A stretch of DNA of 51,449 bases, taken from positions 1-51,449 of the forward strand of contig CABRXV010000005.1 in NCBI GenBank assembly GCA_902475005.1, given 5' to 3'. The DNA comes from CABRXV01 sp900754955 (lineage in GTDB: Bacteria > Actinomycetota > Coriobacteriia > Coriobacteriales > Eggerthellaceae). The position numbers and the translations under genes are program-made. Under the pieces are notes generated by a model that saw only the letters and a program-made list of their open reading frames with translations, was not told the DNA's origin and did not search any database. Shown here one piece after another: positions 7,544 to 16,147 of this stretch; the first letter of the stretch is position 1, and each line of letters starts with the position of its first letter.

Positions 7544-10066
7544 ATGCCACGCCAGCAGCTCATACTTGACCGCTACCGCGTCATCGACGAGGCCGGGTCG
7601 GGCGGCTACGGCACGGTCCAGCATGCGTATGACACGCGGCTCAAGCGCGACGTCGCCATCAAATGCATCGAGCTGTCGGAGGCCGAGGTGGCCCGCGCGC
7701 GTCTCGTCGCCATGGAGGAGAAACTGCGCAGCGTACAGGCCGACTGGGACGACGAGTCCTCTTGGGACAACGGCGGGGCAGCCGAGCCAGGGGAACTGGG
7801 CGAACCAGGCGAATCTGGGCAAATCGAGGAAGCCGAAAACCTCGAGTACGCTCCAACGTACGCGGACCACGAAGCGGAAGCGATCCCCGACGGACGCGCC
7901 GCCCGCGAGGCGCTCCCCTGGGAGGATGAGCCGCAGGCGCCGTCGGCGTATTCCGCGCCCTCCGCATCTTCTGCGCGCGCTCTGCGTTCCGAATCCGCTG
8001 CCGTGCCTTCCACGCCCGTCATGTCCGTTTCGCCTGCGGAAGAGCCTGCAGTTGGCACCGCGCTTCCGCGCGACCCGGCGTTTCTCGACGCGCGCGAGGC
8101 CCGCCTGCGCAACCGCCGCAAACCGACGCGTCGCAAGCCGGGTTCAACGCACGCCGCCACGCCCGCCGCCGATGCGTACGGCGACGCTTCCGCATCGCCT
8201 GAATCTCCTGGCCCATCGTCGTTCGTGAGCGCGTTCGATCGCCTGCGCGCGGGCAAACGCGCTGGTAGGGGCGTTGCCGCGCAGCCCGCGGCGGCTGGTT
8301 CCGCACATGCTGGAGCTTCGCCGCACGGTGCCCCGCATCCTGCAGCGACAGCCGGGGCGGGACGCTCCGTCGTCGATCCCGACGACATCGACGACGATGA
8401 TCTCTTCGAGCATATTCCCGGCCTTGAGGAGGCGCGCACGGCGGCGCACCTCAACGACGCGAACATCGTGACGGTGTACGACTGCGAAGTCCACGGCTCC
8501 ACCGCGTACGTGATCATGGAGTACGTCGAGGGCAAGACGCTTTCGGCTATCATGCGCGAACTTGGCGACGACATCACGCTCGACATCGTTGCGGCGGTGT
8601 TCACCTCGATTTCCCATGCGCTCGAAGTGGCGCACGACAGCGACGTCCTTCACCTCGACATCAAACCCGAGAACGTGATCGTCAACAGCAAAGGCGTCGT
8701 CAAGGTGGCCGATTTCGGTCTTGCGACGCTTATGGATGCGTCGGGTCGCGCGACAACGGGCGCGGGAACGATCGGCTACATGCCGCTCGAGCAGATGCGT
8801 CAGGAAGACCTCGACGTGCGCGCCGACGAGTGGGCGCTCGCGAGTCTGACCTACGAGATGCTTTCGGGTTCGAACCCCTTCGCCGCCGAAACGCTGCGCG
8901 AGGCCGAGGAGCGCATTGAGAACGCCGAGCTCGTGCTGCCGTCGCTGTGCTGGGATGATCTCGACAATGGCGCGGACGACGTGATTTTCACGGCGCTCGA
9001 TCCCGATCCCGATGAGCGTTACGACACGGTGGCGGAGTTTGCGGAAGAGCTCACGCCCTTTTTGGGGAGCACGCGCACGGGCAAGCGTGCACTCGCGGCG
9101 CTCGTCAAGGGCGAGACGGAGGAAGAAGAGGTCCCCCAGGCGCCGCGTCCGCCGGCGCCGCCGCTCATCGACCGTCTCGGTCCCGTGGGCGCGGCGGTGG
9201 TCGGCCGCGTGGTGGCCGCCGCCGCTGTGGCGATGGTCGTTGCCGTGTCGCTCGTGAATCTGCGTATCGACGCGTCGGCGACCTTCGGGCTGGCCACCAC
9301 GTTCATGCCGGCGTTCTGGATTGTGCTCGCTGCATGTGTGGCGCTGGCCGCGTGGCGCCCGCGCTTTGGCGTAGTACCTGCTCTCGTGGCGTTTTTCGTC
9401 ATGCTGCTGTTCAATCAGGATTGGGGCGCCGCCGCTCTTGTGGCGGTTGTTGGCGGAGCGTGGTGGTGGATCGCCGGGCGCACCGACGATGGCGCGACGA
9501 TCGCGGCGCTGCTTCAGCCTCTTGCGGGTTCGTTCGGCATGGGGGCGCTCGCGCCGGTGGTCGCTGGTGCGCTGCTCTCGGTGCGCGACGCGGCGCTGAC
9601 GGCGCTGTTCGCGGTTGTGGGCGGGATCGCGTTCGCCTCGCTCGGCTCGGCCGACCTCATGAACTGGAACATTGTGGCGAATGGCATGACGCCCGCTTCG
9701 GGTGCGATCGCCGGCCCCCATCTGACTGGCGCGCTTGTTGATGTGCTCACGTCGCCGCAGACGTGGTGCGTGGCCGTAAGCTGGGTTCTTGCGGCCGTGG
9801 TGTTCGCGCTGTTCTGCCTGCGTGGGACGCGTTCGTTCGACATCGCGGGCGCCGTTGCAGCGGCGGTTCTGCTCGTGGTCGGTGTGGTGGCGGGTGCGGG
9901 GCTCGACGGGATGCTCGCTCAGATGCAGTCGGGCGCGTCATCGCCAGCGCCGCTGTTCCCCGATCCGCTGACGGTGTTCGGCGCCCTCGTTCCCGGCGTT
10001 GCGGGCATCGCGATGGCGGTTATGGGCGTCACCGATCGCGTGCGCCTCGAAGAAGGCGAGTGGTGA
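7544..10066 (+). CDS. Membrane Ser/Thr protein kinase with a large insertion in the catalytic domain
   Basis: An 840-residue Hanks-type kinase. The glycine loop GSGGYG (residues 18-23) and catalytic lysine of VAIK (Lys40) are followed by about 230 Ala/Pro/Ser-rich residues (about 62-293), and only then by the alpha-C helix with its Glu, the catalytic loop HLDIKPEN (about 370-377) and DFG (about 390). HLD replaces the usual HRD. After the kinase domain come a Pro/Glu-rich linker and about eight hydrophobic segments (about 550-830), with no PASTA or other sensor domain outside. The ATG follows GAGGAG at good spacing. It stands alone, convergent with pdxY. Substrates are unknown. Bacterial kinases of this type commonly steer cell-wall growth and division. 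Confidence 0.92.
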   Translation: MPRQQLILDRYRVIDEAGSGGYGTVQHAYDTRLKRDVAIKCIELSEAEVARARLVAMEEKLRSVQADWDDESSWDNGGAAEPGELGEPGESGQIEEAENLEYAPTYADHEAEAIPDGRAAREALPWEDEPQAPSAYSAPSASSARALRSESAAVPSTPVMSVSPAEEPAVGTALPRDPAFLDAREARLRNRRKPTRRKPGSTHAATPAADAYGDASASPESPGPSSFVSAFDRLRAGKRAGRGVAAQPAAAGSAHAGASPHGAPHPAATAGAGRSVVDPDDIDDDDLFEHIPGLEEARTAAHLNDANIVTVYDCEVHGSTAYVIMEYVEGKTLSAIMRELGDDITLDIVAAVFTSISHALEVAHDSDVLHLDIKPENVIVNSKGVVKVADFGLATLMDASGRATTGAGTIGYMPLEQMRQEDLDVRADEWALASLTYEMLSGSNPFAAETLREAEERIENAELVLPSLCWDDLDNGADDVIFTALDPDPDERYDTVAEFAEELTPFLGSTRTGKRALAALVKGETEEEEVPQAPRPPAPPLIDRLGPVGAAVVGRVVAAAAVAMVVAVSLVNLRIDASATFGLATTFMPAFWIVLAACVALAAWRPRFGVVPALVAFFVMLLFNQDWGAAALVAVVGGAWWWIAGRTDDGATIAALLQPLAGSFGMGALAPVVAGALLSVRDAALTALFAVVGGIAFASLGSADLMNWNIVANGMTPASGAIAGPHLTGALVDVLTSPQTWCVAVSWVLAAVVFALFCLRGTRSFDIAGAVAAAVLLVVGVVAGAGLDGMLAQMQSGASSPAPLFPDPLTVFGALVPGVAGIAMAVMGVTDRVRLEEGEW

Positions 10067-10072
10067 TGGGGA

Positions 10073-10103
10073 GTTCCGTCGGCCCTGACGGGGCCGACGG
10101 AAC
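10073..10103. terminator. Strong hairpin just after the kinase gene
   Basis: A perfect 13-bp stem (10073-10085 with 10091-10103; outer half GTTCCG/CGGAAC) with a 5-base loop starts 7 bp after the kinase stop. No T tract follows, so termination is inferred from position and stem strength. Confidence 0.6.
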
Positions 10104-10116
10104 GGGCCGACGCTGC

Positions 10117-10217
10117 GAAGCCCCCTCGCACCGAATCTCGTGGCGATCCCGAGGACTCGCGTACCGAAGTACGCTTCGCCCTCGCGATCCCCGCGATCTT
10201 CGGTACGAGGGGGCTTC
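10117..10217. repeat. Composite 101-bp hairpin between convergent genes
   Basis: Arms 10117-10135 and 10199-10217 are complementary at 18 of 19 positions (GAAGCCCCCTCG outermost). The interior repeats parts of the arm, including TACCGAAGTAC near 10170 and CGCGATC copies, so several alternative folds are possible. It lies between the kinase (+) and pdxY (-) and may act as a bidirectional terminator or be a mobile REP-like element. Confidence 0.65.
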
Positions 10218-10249
10218 TCGCTGACTTTGGTTCGCAATGTGGCTTTTTT

Positions 10250-10340
10250 GATGCCAAGCGTGGCAAGCGGACAGGCCGTTTACCACGCTTGGCATCGTCG
10301 GTGGCTCACTTGGTGACAAGCGACCCGTCCGCTTGCCATC
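10250..10340. repeat. Two copies of the dispersed palindrome, one nested in a 14-bp inverted repeat
   Basis: Copy 1 (10262-10284) sits between perfect 14-bp arms, GATGCCAAGCGTGG (10250-10263) and its complement (10283-10296). Copy 2 is at 10315-10337 and starts GACAAGCGACC. Both lie just downstream of pdxY, read on the minus strand. Confidence 0.75.
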
Positions 10341-10375
10341 GGCGTCAGCTGCCTGGAATGAACGCCAGGCACTTC

Positions 10376-11251
10376 CTACTTCAGCAGGTCGCACACCTTT
10401 CCGAGCAGCGGCTCGAAGCTCACGCCGCGCTCCTTGAAGTTCGGCTGCTTCGCCGACACCACCATGGCGTCGTGCACGAAGTCGCCCGCGAACGCGACGG
10501 CTTCCACGAGCGAGCGGCCCGCCATGACGGCCGCCAGCACGCATGAGGCGTACACGTCGCCCGTGCCGTGCAGCATATAGGGCAGGTACTCGTTGTGCAC
10601 TTCGGTGATGTCGCATTCGACGCCGCCCACGAAGTTGCGGATGCACGTCTCGCCCTCGCGCTGGATGCCCTTGAGCACCACGTTCTTTGCGCCCTTCGCA
10701 AGGAGCGCCTCGATCATGCGCTTTGCTTCGTCGTCGGAGATGTCGGTGCCGCACCAGTCGTCGCCGATCGGCTCGCCGAGGATGATCGCCGCCTCGGTGA
10801 GGTTCGGCGTGAGAATGTCGGCGCCGGCGGCCAGCTCGGCCATGGCGGCGCAGAGCTCGGGCGTGTAGGTGGCGTACACCTGGCCGTGATCGGCCATTAC
10901 GGGATCGACCACGCGCAGCGCGTGCGGGTAGGTTTCGTAAATGCCGCGGATGATATCGACCTGCTCGGGCGCGCCGAGGAAGCCTGAATACACGGCGTCG
11001 ATGTCAACGTTGATGCCCTTCCATGCGTTGAGGTAGTCGGGCAGGATGGCGGTGGTGTCGTGCATATACCATCCGGGGAAGGCCGTATGGCTTGAGAATA
11101 ACCCCGTGGGAACAGGGCAAACGTCGCAGCCGGCCGCAGAGAGCACGGGAATGGCCACGCCGAGCGAGCATTTTCCGTAGCCGCACAGGTCGTGGACGGC
11201 TGCGATGCGCGGGATGTAGGCACCCTCGCGCTGGTAGAGCGCTTCAGACAT
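10376..11251 (-). CDS. pdxY: Pyridoxamine/pyridoxal kinase PdxY
   Basis: 291 residues, the usual length for PdxY/PdxK in the ribokinase superfamily. It phosphorylates pyridoxal or pyridoxamine in the cytoplasm to salvage vitamin B6. Visible marks are the N-terminal VHDLCGYGKCSL substrate-binding segment, FSSHTAFPG, the VVDPVMADHG motif (about 115-125), the LTPNLTEA motif before the nucleotide site, and the anion-hole motif HGTGDVYAS (about 228-236) with the catalytic Asp. It stands alone on the minus strand. Its promoter should lie in 11252-11547, where an inverted repeat TCTTGC/GCAAGA (11335-11340 and 11348-11353) could be regulatory; nothing else is seen in that gap. Confidence 0.93.
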   Translation of the reverse strand: MSEALYQREGAYIPRIAAVHDLCGYGKCSLGVAIPVLSAAGCDVCPVPTGLFSSHTAFPGWYMHDTTAILPDYLNAWKGINVDIDAVYSGFLGAPEQVDIIRGIYETYPHALRVVDPVMADHGQVYATYTPELCAAMAELAAGADILTPNLTEAAIILGEPIGDDWCGTDISDDEAKRMIEALLAKGAKNVVLKGIQREGETCIRNFVGGVECDITEVHNEYLPYMLHGTGDVYASCVLAAVMAGRSLVEAVAFAGDFVHDAMVVSAKQPNFKERGVSFEPLLGKVCDLLK

Positions 11252-11547
11252 GGTTGGTCCTTTCGTTTGCCTGCGTTGCGGGGCGCAGGCGGTTGTCTTC
11301 GTGCAGGTTGGTCCCCTGCGCGCGTGTCCAAGTGTCTTGCGCGTTCTGCAAGATTTGCGAAACGCTAACTCCTATGCGGACACTGGGCAAAGTGTGACTT
11401 ACCGCGCGGCGGCGCGTGCAGGTTATTCCGCGGAATGCGTTGACGCTACGTGAGCGGCGGAAGGGGGGCGGGGATTGTTTGCGGAGATGCGGCTCGACTT
11501 GGCCGCACCTGGTTCCGCTCGGCGCTGCCTGGCTGAACCAAAGACGT

Positions 11548-11742
11548 CTAGGCGTCCTCTTCGTCATCGTCGTCGAAGAGCGACCAATCGTCCTCGGTTT
11601 TCGCGTGGTTCTTGTAGCGCTTGCGCGTTTTGCGCTCGAGGATGAGGCAAACGATGATGCTGATGATGATGCCCGCACCCACGAGCACGCCGATGCCGGG
11701 CATGGTCTCGAACAGGAAATGGTAAACCTGGTTGATATCCAT
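11548..11742 (-). CDS. Small single-span membrane protein of unknown function
   Basis: 64 residues starting at ATG 11742 with GGAG 9 bases upstream; an in-frame start about 36 codons earlier has no ribosome site. One hydrophobic helix (about residues 16-34) is followed by a basic segment (RKTRKRYK) and a very acidic C-terminus (DDDDEED). No family is recognised. It is a single-gene unit between pdxY and the parS-containing spacer. The positive-inside signal suggests the C-terminal tail lies in the cytoplasm. Confidence 0.7.
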   Translation of the reverse strand: MDINQVYHFLFETMPGIGVLVGAGIIISIIVCLILERKTRKRYKNHAKTEDDWSLFDDDDEEDA

Positions 11743-12248
11743 AAAAGAACGCTCCGTTTGCTCTTTCGACAGAAGGCGCGCCTGGCGCACAGAACCCATA
11801 AATGGTACTGCACAGTATAACCGCTTGCGCGCGAACCTCTGTAAACACATAGAATCGGAAGCGGTTGGGATCCCCGCTCTCGCGGCGTTCCCGCGCCGGG
11901 CCGGCTGCGCCGCCCTCGGCGCCTCGCTCCTACGCCGCCTTGCGCCCCGCTTTCGCGCCGCGTCCCTGCATTACCTTGCACCCCGCTTCCGTGTCGATTG
12001 CACGCCGAGCCGATCGCACTGTCCTCGGCACCGCACTGGCTGCGCCGCCTTGCCTCGCTTTCGCGCTGCACTGGCTGCGCCGTCCTCGGACCGCGCCTTT
12101 GCGCCGCCGTCGGAGTCCTCTTCCGCGCCGCGCCCCTGCGCCGCCCGATAGCGCCACGGTCAGCGTGCTCTCCTGCGGCAGCGTGGACGTTTCTTGCGCA
12201 TGTCGGCCCCGCGGTCGATCGCCTGGCGCTCTCCTGCGGTCGCGCGAG

Positions 12249-12264
12249 TGTTTCACGTGAAACA
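12249..12264. other. parS site 3 (perfect) in a low-complexity spacer
   Basis: TGTTTCACGTGAAACA, a perfect match. The surrounding spacer (11743-12302, 560 bp) has no supportable gene; it is C-rich and internally repetitive, with GCACTGGCTGCGCCG at 12033 and again at 12068. Confidence 0.95.
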
Positions 12265-12302
12265 CCCCGCCGCACGTTGCCCCTTGCGATTCGTTCGCTT
12301 CG

Positions 12303-13181
12303 TTACGCGCGAATCGCCTTCAGCTTGTCGATGAGCTTGCGGTAGATGCGGTTGCGAATCCACGGTTCGGTCGACAGGCGAACGGCGTCTTCGAGGGGCA
12401 CCCAGCGCACGCCGCTGTTCTCGTCAGGTTTGATGCGCGTATGCTCGGCGGGGTCGGCGATGGCGAGGTACGTCACGTTGAGGTGCAGGTGCGAGCTCAC
12501 GTACGCGCCGCGTTTTTCGTGCCCGTCGACGGTGAGCACCTCGAGCGAGTAGACGGGTGTGGCTGCTGCTTGATCCAAGCCGGTTTCTTGCAAGGTTTCT
12601 GCTGGTTGCGCATCAGAGCGATCGGTGGGCGCGGGCGGAAGTGCGCAAGGTCGATTCCAAGGAACGAGCGCGCCCTGCTCGGTGATTGCCATCAGCTGGG
12701 CGTGTTCCACGCCCGTTTCCTCCTGCAGTTCGCGCAGCGCGACAGCGGCGAGATCGCGCTCGCCGTCGGCGTGGCCGCCAATCCAGCTCCACGAGTCGTA
12801 TATGTTGTGGTATATGAGCAACGTTTGCGTGAGCGTGGGATCGACCACCCAGATCGAACACGCCATATGCGCCTGTGCCGTGCGTTCGAAGCAGTTGGGA
12901 TCGGTGCGCAGCGCGCGCAGAATGACGCTTTTGTCGACCGCTTCCTGCTCGTTGAAGGGCGTGTACGCTTCGATGTCGCGTGCAAACTGAGCCGTTGCGT
13001 GTGCCGCCTCGCTCGAGGCGGCGCGAGATGCTTGCGTCGAACGCTCGGCTTGCGCATCGCAGGCAGCTTGCATCGTGCGTTCGGCTTGCGCGTTGCGGGT
13101 AGCATGTGCGTTTTCGCCTGTCGCCGAGTACGTTTTGGCGCCATCTTGCTCTGTCGGTTGCATTTCGTCTCGCTTCGTCAT
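12303..13181 (-). CDS. Nudix hydrolase with Ala-rich N-terminal extension
   Basis: 292 residues. The Nudix box is intact: Gly-x5-Glu then RELQEETGVE (about residues 138-160), which binds Mg2+ and hydrolyses a nucleoside diphosphate linked to another group. The exact substrate cannot be read. Residues 1-65 are Ala/Gln/Glu-rich and repetitive (QAERTMQAACDAQAERST), unlike the core, and a Pro/Ala insertion (about 178-200) interrupts the fold. The chosen start (ATG 13181) lacks a strong ribosome site, so the true start may be nearer the domain. It stands alone on the minus strand, divergent from the LuxR gene. Confidence 0.85.
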   Translation of the reverse strand: MTKRDEMQPTEQDGAKTYSATGENAHATRNAQAERTMQAACDAQAERSTQASRAASSEAAHATAQFARDIEAYTPFNEQEAVDKSVILRALRTDPNCFERTAQAHMACSIWVVDPTLTQTLLIYHNIYDSWSWIGGHADGERDLAAVALRELQEETGVEHAQLMAITEQGALVPWNRPCALPPAPTDRSDAQPAETLQETGLDQAAATPVYSLEVLTVDGHEKRGAYVSSHLHLNVTYLAIADPAEHTRIKPDENSGVRWVPLEDAVRLSTEPWIRNRIYRKLIDKLKAIRA

Positions 13182-13529
13182 CTATCCCAAACTCTTTTCC
13201 GATGTGTGCCGCGCGTCATGAGTTGCGCGTCGTGCGCTGTGCTCTGTATCATGCGCTGCGCGTTTTGCGACGAGCGTTGCGCGTCGTCATCCTGCTGTCT
13301 TTCGCGGTGTTATGCATCCGGTGCTATCCCGCGCACATTCTAATCGTTTTGCGCTTTGTTTCGCGCGTTCGCTCCACGCTGCCGGTCGCGACCGCTTCGT
13401 CGGGTCCCGAACCCCGAACCCCCCTCGAACTCCCGAACCTCCGAATCACCCTCGCGCGCTCCGTGCGGAATGAAGGCGCGTCCACGCTGCAGCAGTTCTC
13501 AGGCGATCACCCGCGCGCTCCGAGCAGAA

Positions 13530-13545
13530 TGTTTCACGTGAAACA
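13530..13545. other. parS site 4 (perfect)
   Basis: TGTTTCACGTGAAACA, a perfect match, 55 bp upstream of the LuxR-gene -10 box in the 13182-13630 spacer. That spacer otherwise holds only the promoter below. Confidence 0.95.
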
Positions 13546-13599
13546 TTCGTTCCCGTACGCTTTGCGGCCCGCTGGCTGCGGATGCACCCGGGCTTCTTC

Positions 13600-13620
13600 T
13601 ATAATATCCAGCTCAGGGGG
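13600..13620 (+). promoter_or_regulatory. Promoter -10 box and ribosome site of the LuxR-type gene
   Basis: A consensus TATAAT at 13600-13605 precedes AGGGGGA (13614-13620) by only 8 bp, so transcription should begin at about 13612 with almost no leader. No good -35 box is seen 17 bp upstream, which suggests an activator. Confidence 0.6.
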
Positions 13621-13630
13621 AATGGATTTC

Positions 13631-15397
13631 ATGGGGACCGCAGTGCAGAGCATAGTGCGTTCATGCCGCCGCATGGCGTCCCTTTCGTGTGCACTCTCGC
13701 TTGCGGGTCTTGCGATCTACTGGGCGCTGTGGCGCGAGCCGTTCCTCGGAACCTTGTTTTCCTCGCAGCTGCCGGGCGCCTACGAGTCGCGCCTGTGGTT
13801 CTATGCGCTTCTGTTCGCCTGCGGCGCGCTTATGCTGGCGTTTCCCACCCGAGAGAGAAGACTTTCGAAGAGCGTTTGCCTTGCATGTGGCTTCGCCGTT
13901 TCGGCGGGTGCGGCTGCCATCGTGGCTGCACCGCTTGCGTCCGTCTTTCGCGAAGGGCTCGTTCTCGCGGGCGCGTTTCTGGTGGTTGTGGGGTTCATCG
14001 GGCTCTCGCTGGGGTGGATGCGCTATCTCGTCGACGCCGATAGTCGCAGTGCTTCGCTTCTCATTTTCGCCTCGTTCCCGCTGAGCTTCGCGTCGGGGTT
14101 TCTCGATCTGGTGCCGGGTGCGCTGCCGCTCTTTGCGGTGGGCATGCCGCTGTGCTCGGCTCTGGCGTTGGTTTTTTCGCTTGGGGCGGCAAGTGCGTCA
14201 TCGCCGTATTACGCTGGCGTTGCGGAAGCGCGCGAGCGCGAGAAGGCGGCCGAAGGTGCGGCCGAGGATGCGGCGATTAACGCCAGCTCTGGTGGCGAAG
14301 GCGGCTCGAATGAGCTGGCTCACAAGGGGCTCTTCGCGGCGAGCGTCGCCGTCTGCATCGCCGCTGGCCTGCTCTCAAGCTGCATGAGGAGCCTGTGGCT
14401 CTACGATCCTAGCGGTTACGACGCGTCGCCTCTCGGCATGATCACGTATGCGGAATCGTTCTGCATCGGCTGCGTGTTTCTGCTGCTTCGCTTCAAGCTA
14501 AGCGATTTCCTGACGGCGCTCATGGCCGATCTCTCGGTGGTTCTGGCATTCTTTCTTGTGGGGCTACTCATGTGCTCGTTCGTCGGAATATCGAGCGGGT
14601 TGGGGCTCGTCTCTACGGCGCACACGTCGCTTCAGTTCCTGCTGTGGGTGGCGATCGCGCAGGTCTCGCGGGAACGAGGCCTGTTTGTCGCCGGCGTGCT
14701 GTTTGTTGTGGAGGCGGCGCTGTCCGTCATCGTCATGTACCTGCTTCCGCGCTTCGTCGACATGACGGCGGCGAACTCCGCGGCATTCGCGCTTCCGCTG
14801 GCGCTGTGGGGCATGGTGTTCGTTGCCGTCGCGGGCGTTGCGCTGACGGTGGGCTTTCTGATGTGTCTGTTCGGTACGTCGGCAGCGTCGGTAAAGCAGA
14901 ACGACGCGTCGCTCCGCGCGGTGAATGCGGAGGCGGATGTGCCGTTGCGTGGCATCGGCGACAAAACCGCTGGTGAAGGGTCTTCTGCTGGAGAACGTGC
15001 CGAAGGAGAGGGCTCCACTGGCGAACGCGTCAGCGAAACTGCTGAGCGCGCTATCGCTGGGCGGGCGGCAAGCGTGAAGGCCGTCGACGGCGAGGTTGTC
15101 AGTGGCGAGGTTGCTGGCAACGAGGCTGTTGACGGCGAAACCGCCGAGCGAGCCCCGCTACCCTACCGCGAGGAGCTGGCGTTTTTACTTGCCAAACGTT
15201 ACGCGCTCACCGAGCGCGAGGCCCAGGTGGCTGCGCTCATCGCGCGCGGCAACAGCGTGAAACGAACGGCCGAGCTGCTCTGTCTCGCATCGAGCACGGT
15301 GCAGGGCTACACCAAGACGATCTATCGCAAAATGGACATCCATCGAAAGCAGGAGCTTGTGGACGTCGCCGCCAAGCTTTCGCCTGCCGGACACTGA
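13631..15397 (+). CDS. LuxR-family regulator with a multi-helix membrane domain
   Basis: 588 residues. The first ~430 hold about twelve hydrophobic segments in two blocks separated by a charged loop (about 195-225). An Ala/Gly/Glu-rich linker follows. The C-terminus is a LuxR helix-turn-helix (about 520-580: LTEREAQVAALIARGNS then SSTVQGYTKTIYRKM). This design, a membrane sensor joined to a LuxR DNA-binding domain, is greatly expanded in Eggerthellaceae, where many copies sit beside molybdoenzyme operons. ATG 13631 lies 10 bases after AGGGGGA; an in-frame ATG at 13622 is too close to it. The nearest molybdoenzyme operon is 3 kb away, so the target is open. Confidence 0.9.
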   Translation: MGTAVQSIVRSCRRMASLSCALSLAGLAIYWALWREPFLGTLFSSQLPGAYESRLWFYALLFACGALMLAFPTRERRLSKSVCLACGFAVSAGAAAIVAAPLASVFREGLVLAGAFLVVVGFIGLSLGWMRYLVDADSRSASLLIFASFPLSFASGFLDLVPGALPLFAVGMPLCSALALVFSLGAASASSPYYAGVAEAREREKAAEGAAEDAAINASSGGEGGSNELAHKGLFAASVAVCIAAGLLSSCMRSLWLYDPSGYDASPLGMITYAESFCIGCVFLLLRFKLSDFLTALMADLSVVLAFFLVGLLMCSFVGISSGLGLVSTAHTSLQFLLWVAIAQVSRERGLFVAGVLFVVEAALSVIVMYLLPRFVDMTAANSAAFALPLALWGMVFVAVAGVALTVGFLMCLFGTSAASVKQNDASLRAVNAEADVPLRGIGDKTAGEGSSAGERAEGEGSTGERVSETAERAIAGRAASVKAVDGEVVSGEVAGNEAVDGETAERAPLPYREELAFLLAKRYALTEREAQVAALIARGNSVKRTAELLCLASSTVQGYTKTIYRKMDIHRKQELVDVAAKLSPAGH

Positions 15398-15432
15398 TGC
15401 AGTCTGAGACGGCCGCTGTTCGGTGGGTACGA

Positions 15433-15448
15433 TGTTTCACGTGAAACA
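15433..15448. other. parS site 5 (perfect)
   Basis: TGTTTCACGTGAAACA, a perfect match, in the 178-bp gap between the convergent LuxR and YgbA-family genes. No other feature is seen in the gap. Confidence 0.95.
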
Positions 15449-15575
15449 TGTGCGGGCCGAGCGCTCAATTGCGCGGAGGGGCGTTTGCACCGCGCGGCGG
15501 CGAGAGAGACGCGGGGCTTTGCGCGCTGCAGTGCGGGCTGTGGCTCGGTGGACGCGGAAGCAGGGCGCGGCGCTG

Positions 15576-15935
15576 CTAGCGTCCGAGAAGGTGGCGGATG
15601 GCGGCGACGGGATGCTTGAAGATCATGCGCGGTCCGCTGTAACGCATGGCGGCTCGAATGCTTTCGCGCATTTCGGGAGCGTAGCAGTGGTTCTCGCACG
15701 CCTCGCAGGACGTTTTCACGTGCATTTTGCGACAACGTTCGGTGCGCAGGACGGCGTACGCGTCGAGCTTCGCGCAGGCGGGGCAGACGGCATCGCCGCA
15801 GAACGCCCGCTCGGTGCGCTCGACTGCATGGTGCGTGCCAGCGCAGTGCATGGCGATCATCTGCGAGATCGTCTTTTTCTCGCGAGCGCGGCGCTTTTCG
15901 ACGCGTCGTTCCATATTGGGTGAAAGCTGCTCCAT
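15576..15935 (-). CDS. YgbA / nitrous oxide-stimulated promoter family protein
   Basis: 119 residues from ATG 15935; an in-frame GTG at 15944 has no better ribosome site. It matches the YgbA family through its Cys pattern and ending: MIAMHCAGTH, CPACAKLDAYAVLRTERCRKM, CEACENHCYAPEMR, then MRYSGPRMIFKHPVAAIRHL. The spaced cysteines suggest Zn or Fe-S binding. In enterobacteria ygbA is induced by nitrosative stress through NsrR and helps recovery from nitric oxide. Here it is a single gene, and no NsrR site was identified. Confidence 0.9.
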   Translation of the reverse strand: MEQLSPNMERRVEKRRAREKKTISQMIAMHCAGTHHAVERTERAFCGDAVCPACAKLDAYAVLRTERCRKMHVKTSCEACENHCYAPEMRESIRAAMRYSGPRMIFKHPVAAIRHLLGR

Positions 15936-16147
15936 GACGGCCACTTTACCACGGCGTGCAGGCGTGATCGCAGCGACTAGGGGAGGATCGGCGGGCGGCC
16001 AAGCGCGCGCAAATTCACGTGCTTGATTGCGTAAACGTGTGAAGTTGCCAGTGCGTTTGGTCGCGCGGGCTCACGAGCTCATTCTGCGCGAAATGCGCTT
16101 CTGTTTGCATTCCGCTGGAACCGCATCAGGATGGTGCAAGCTGCGCG

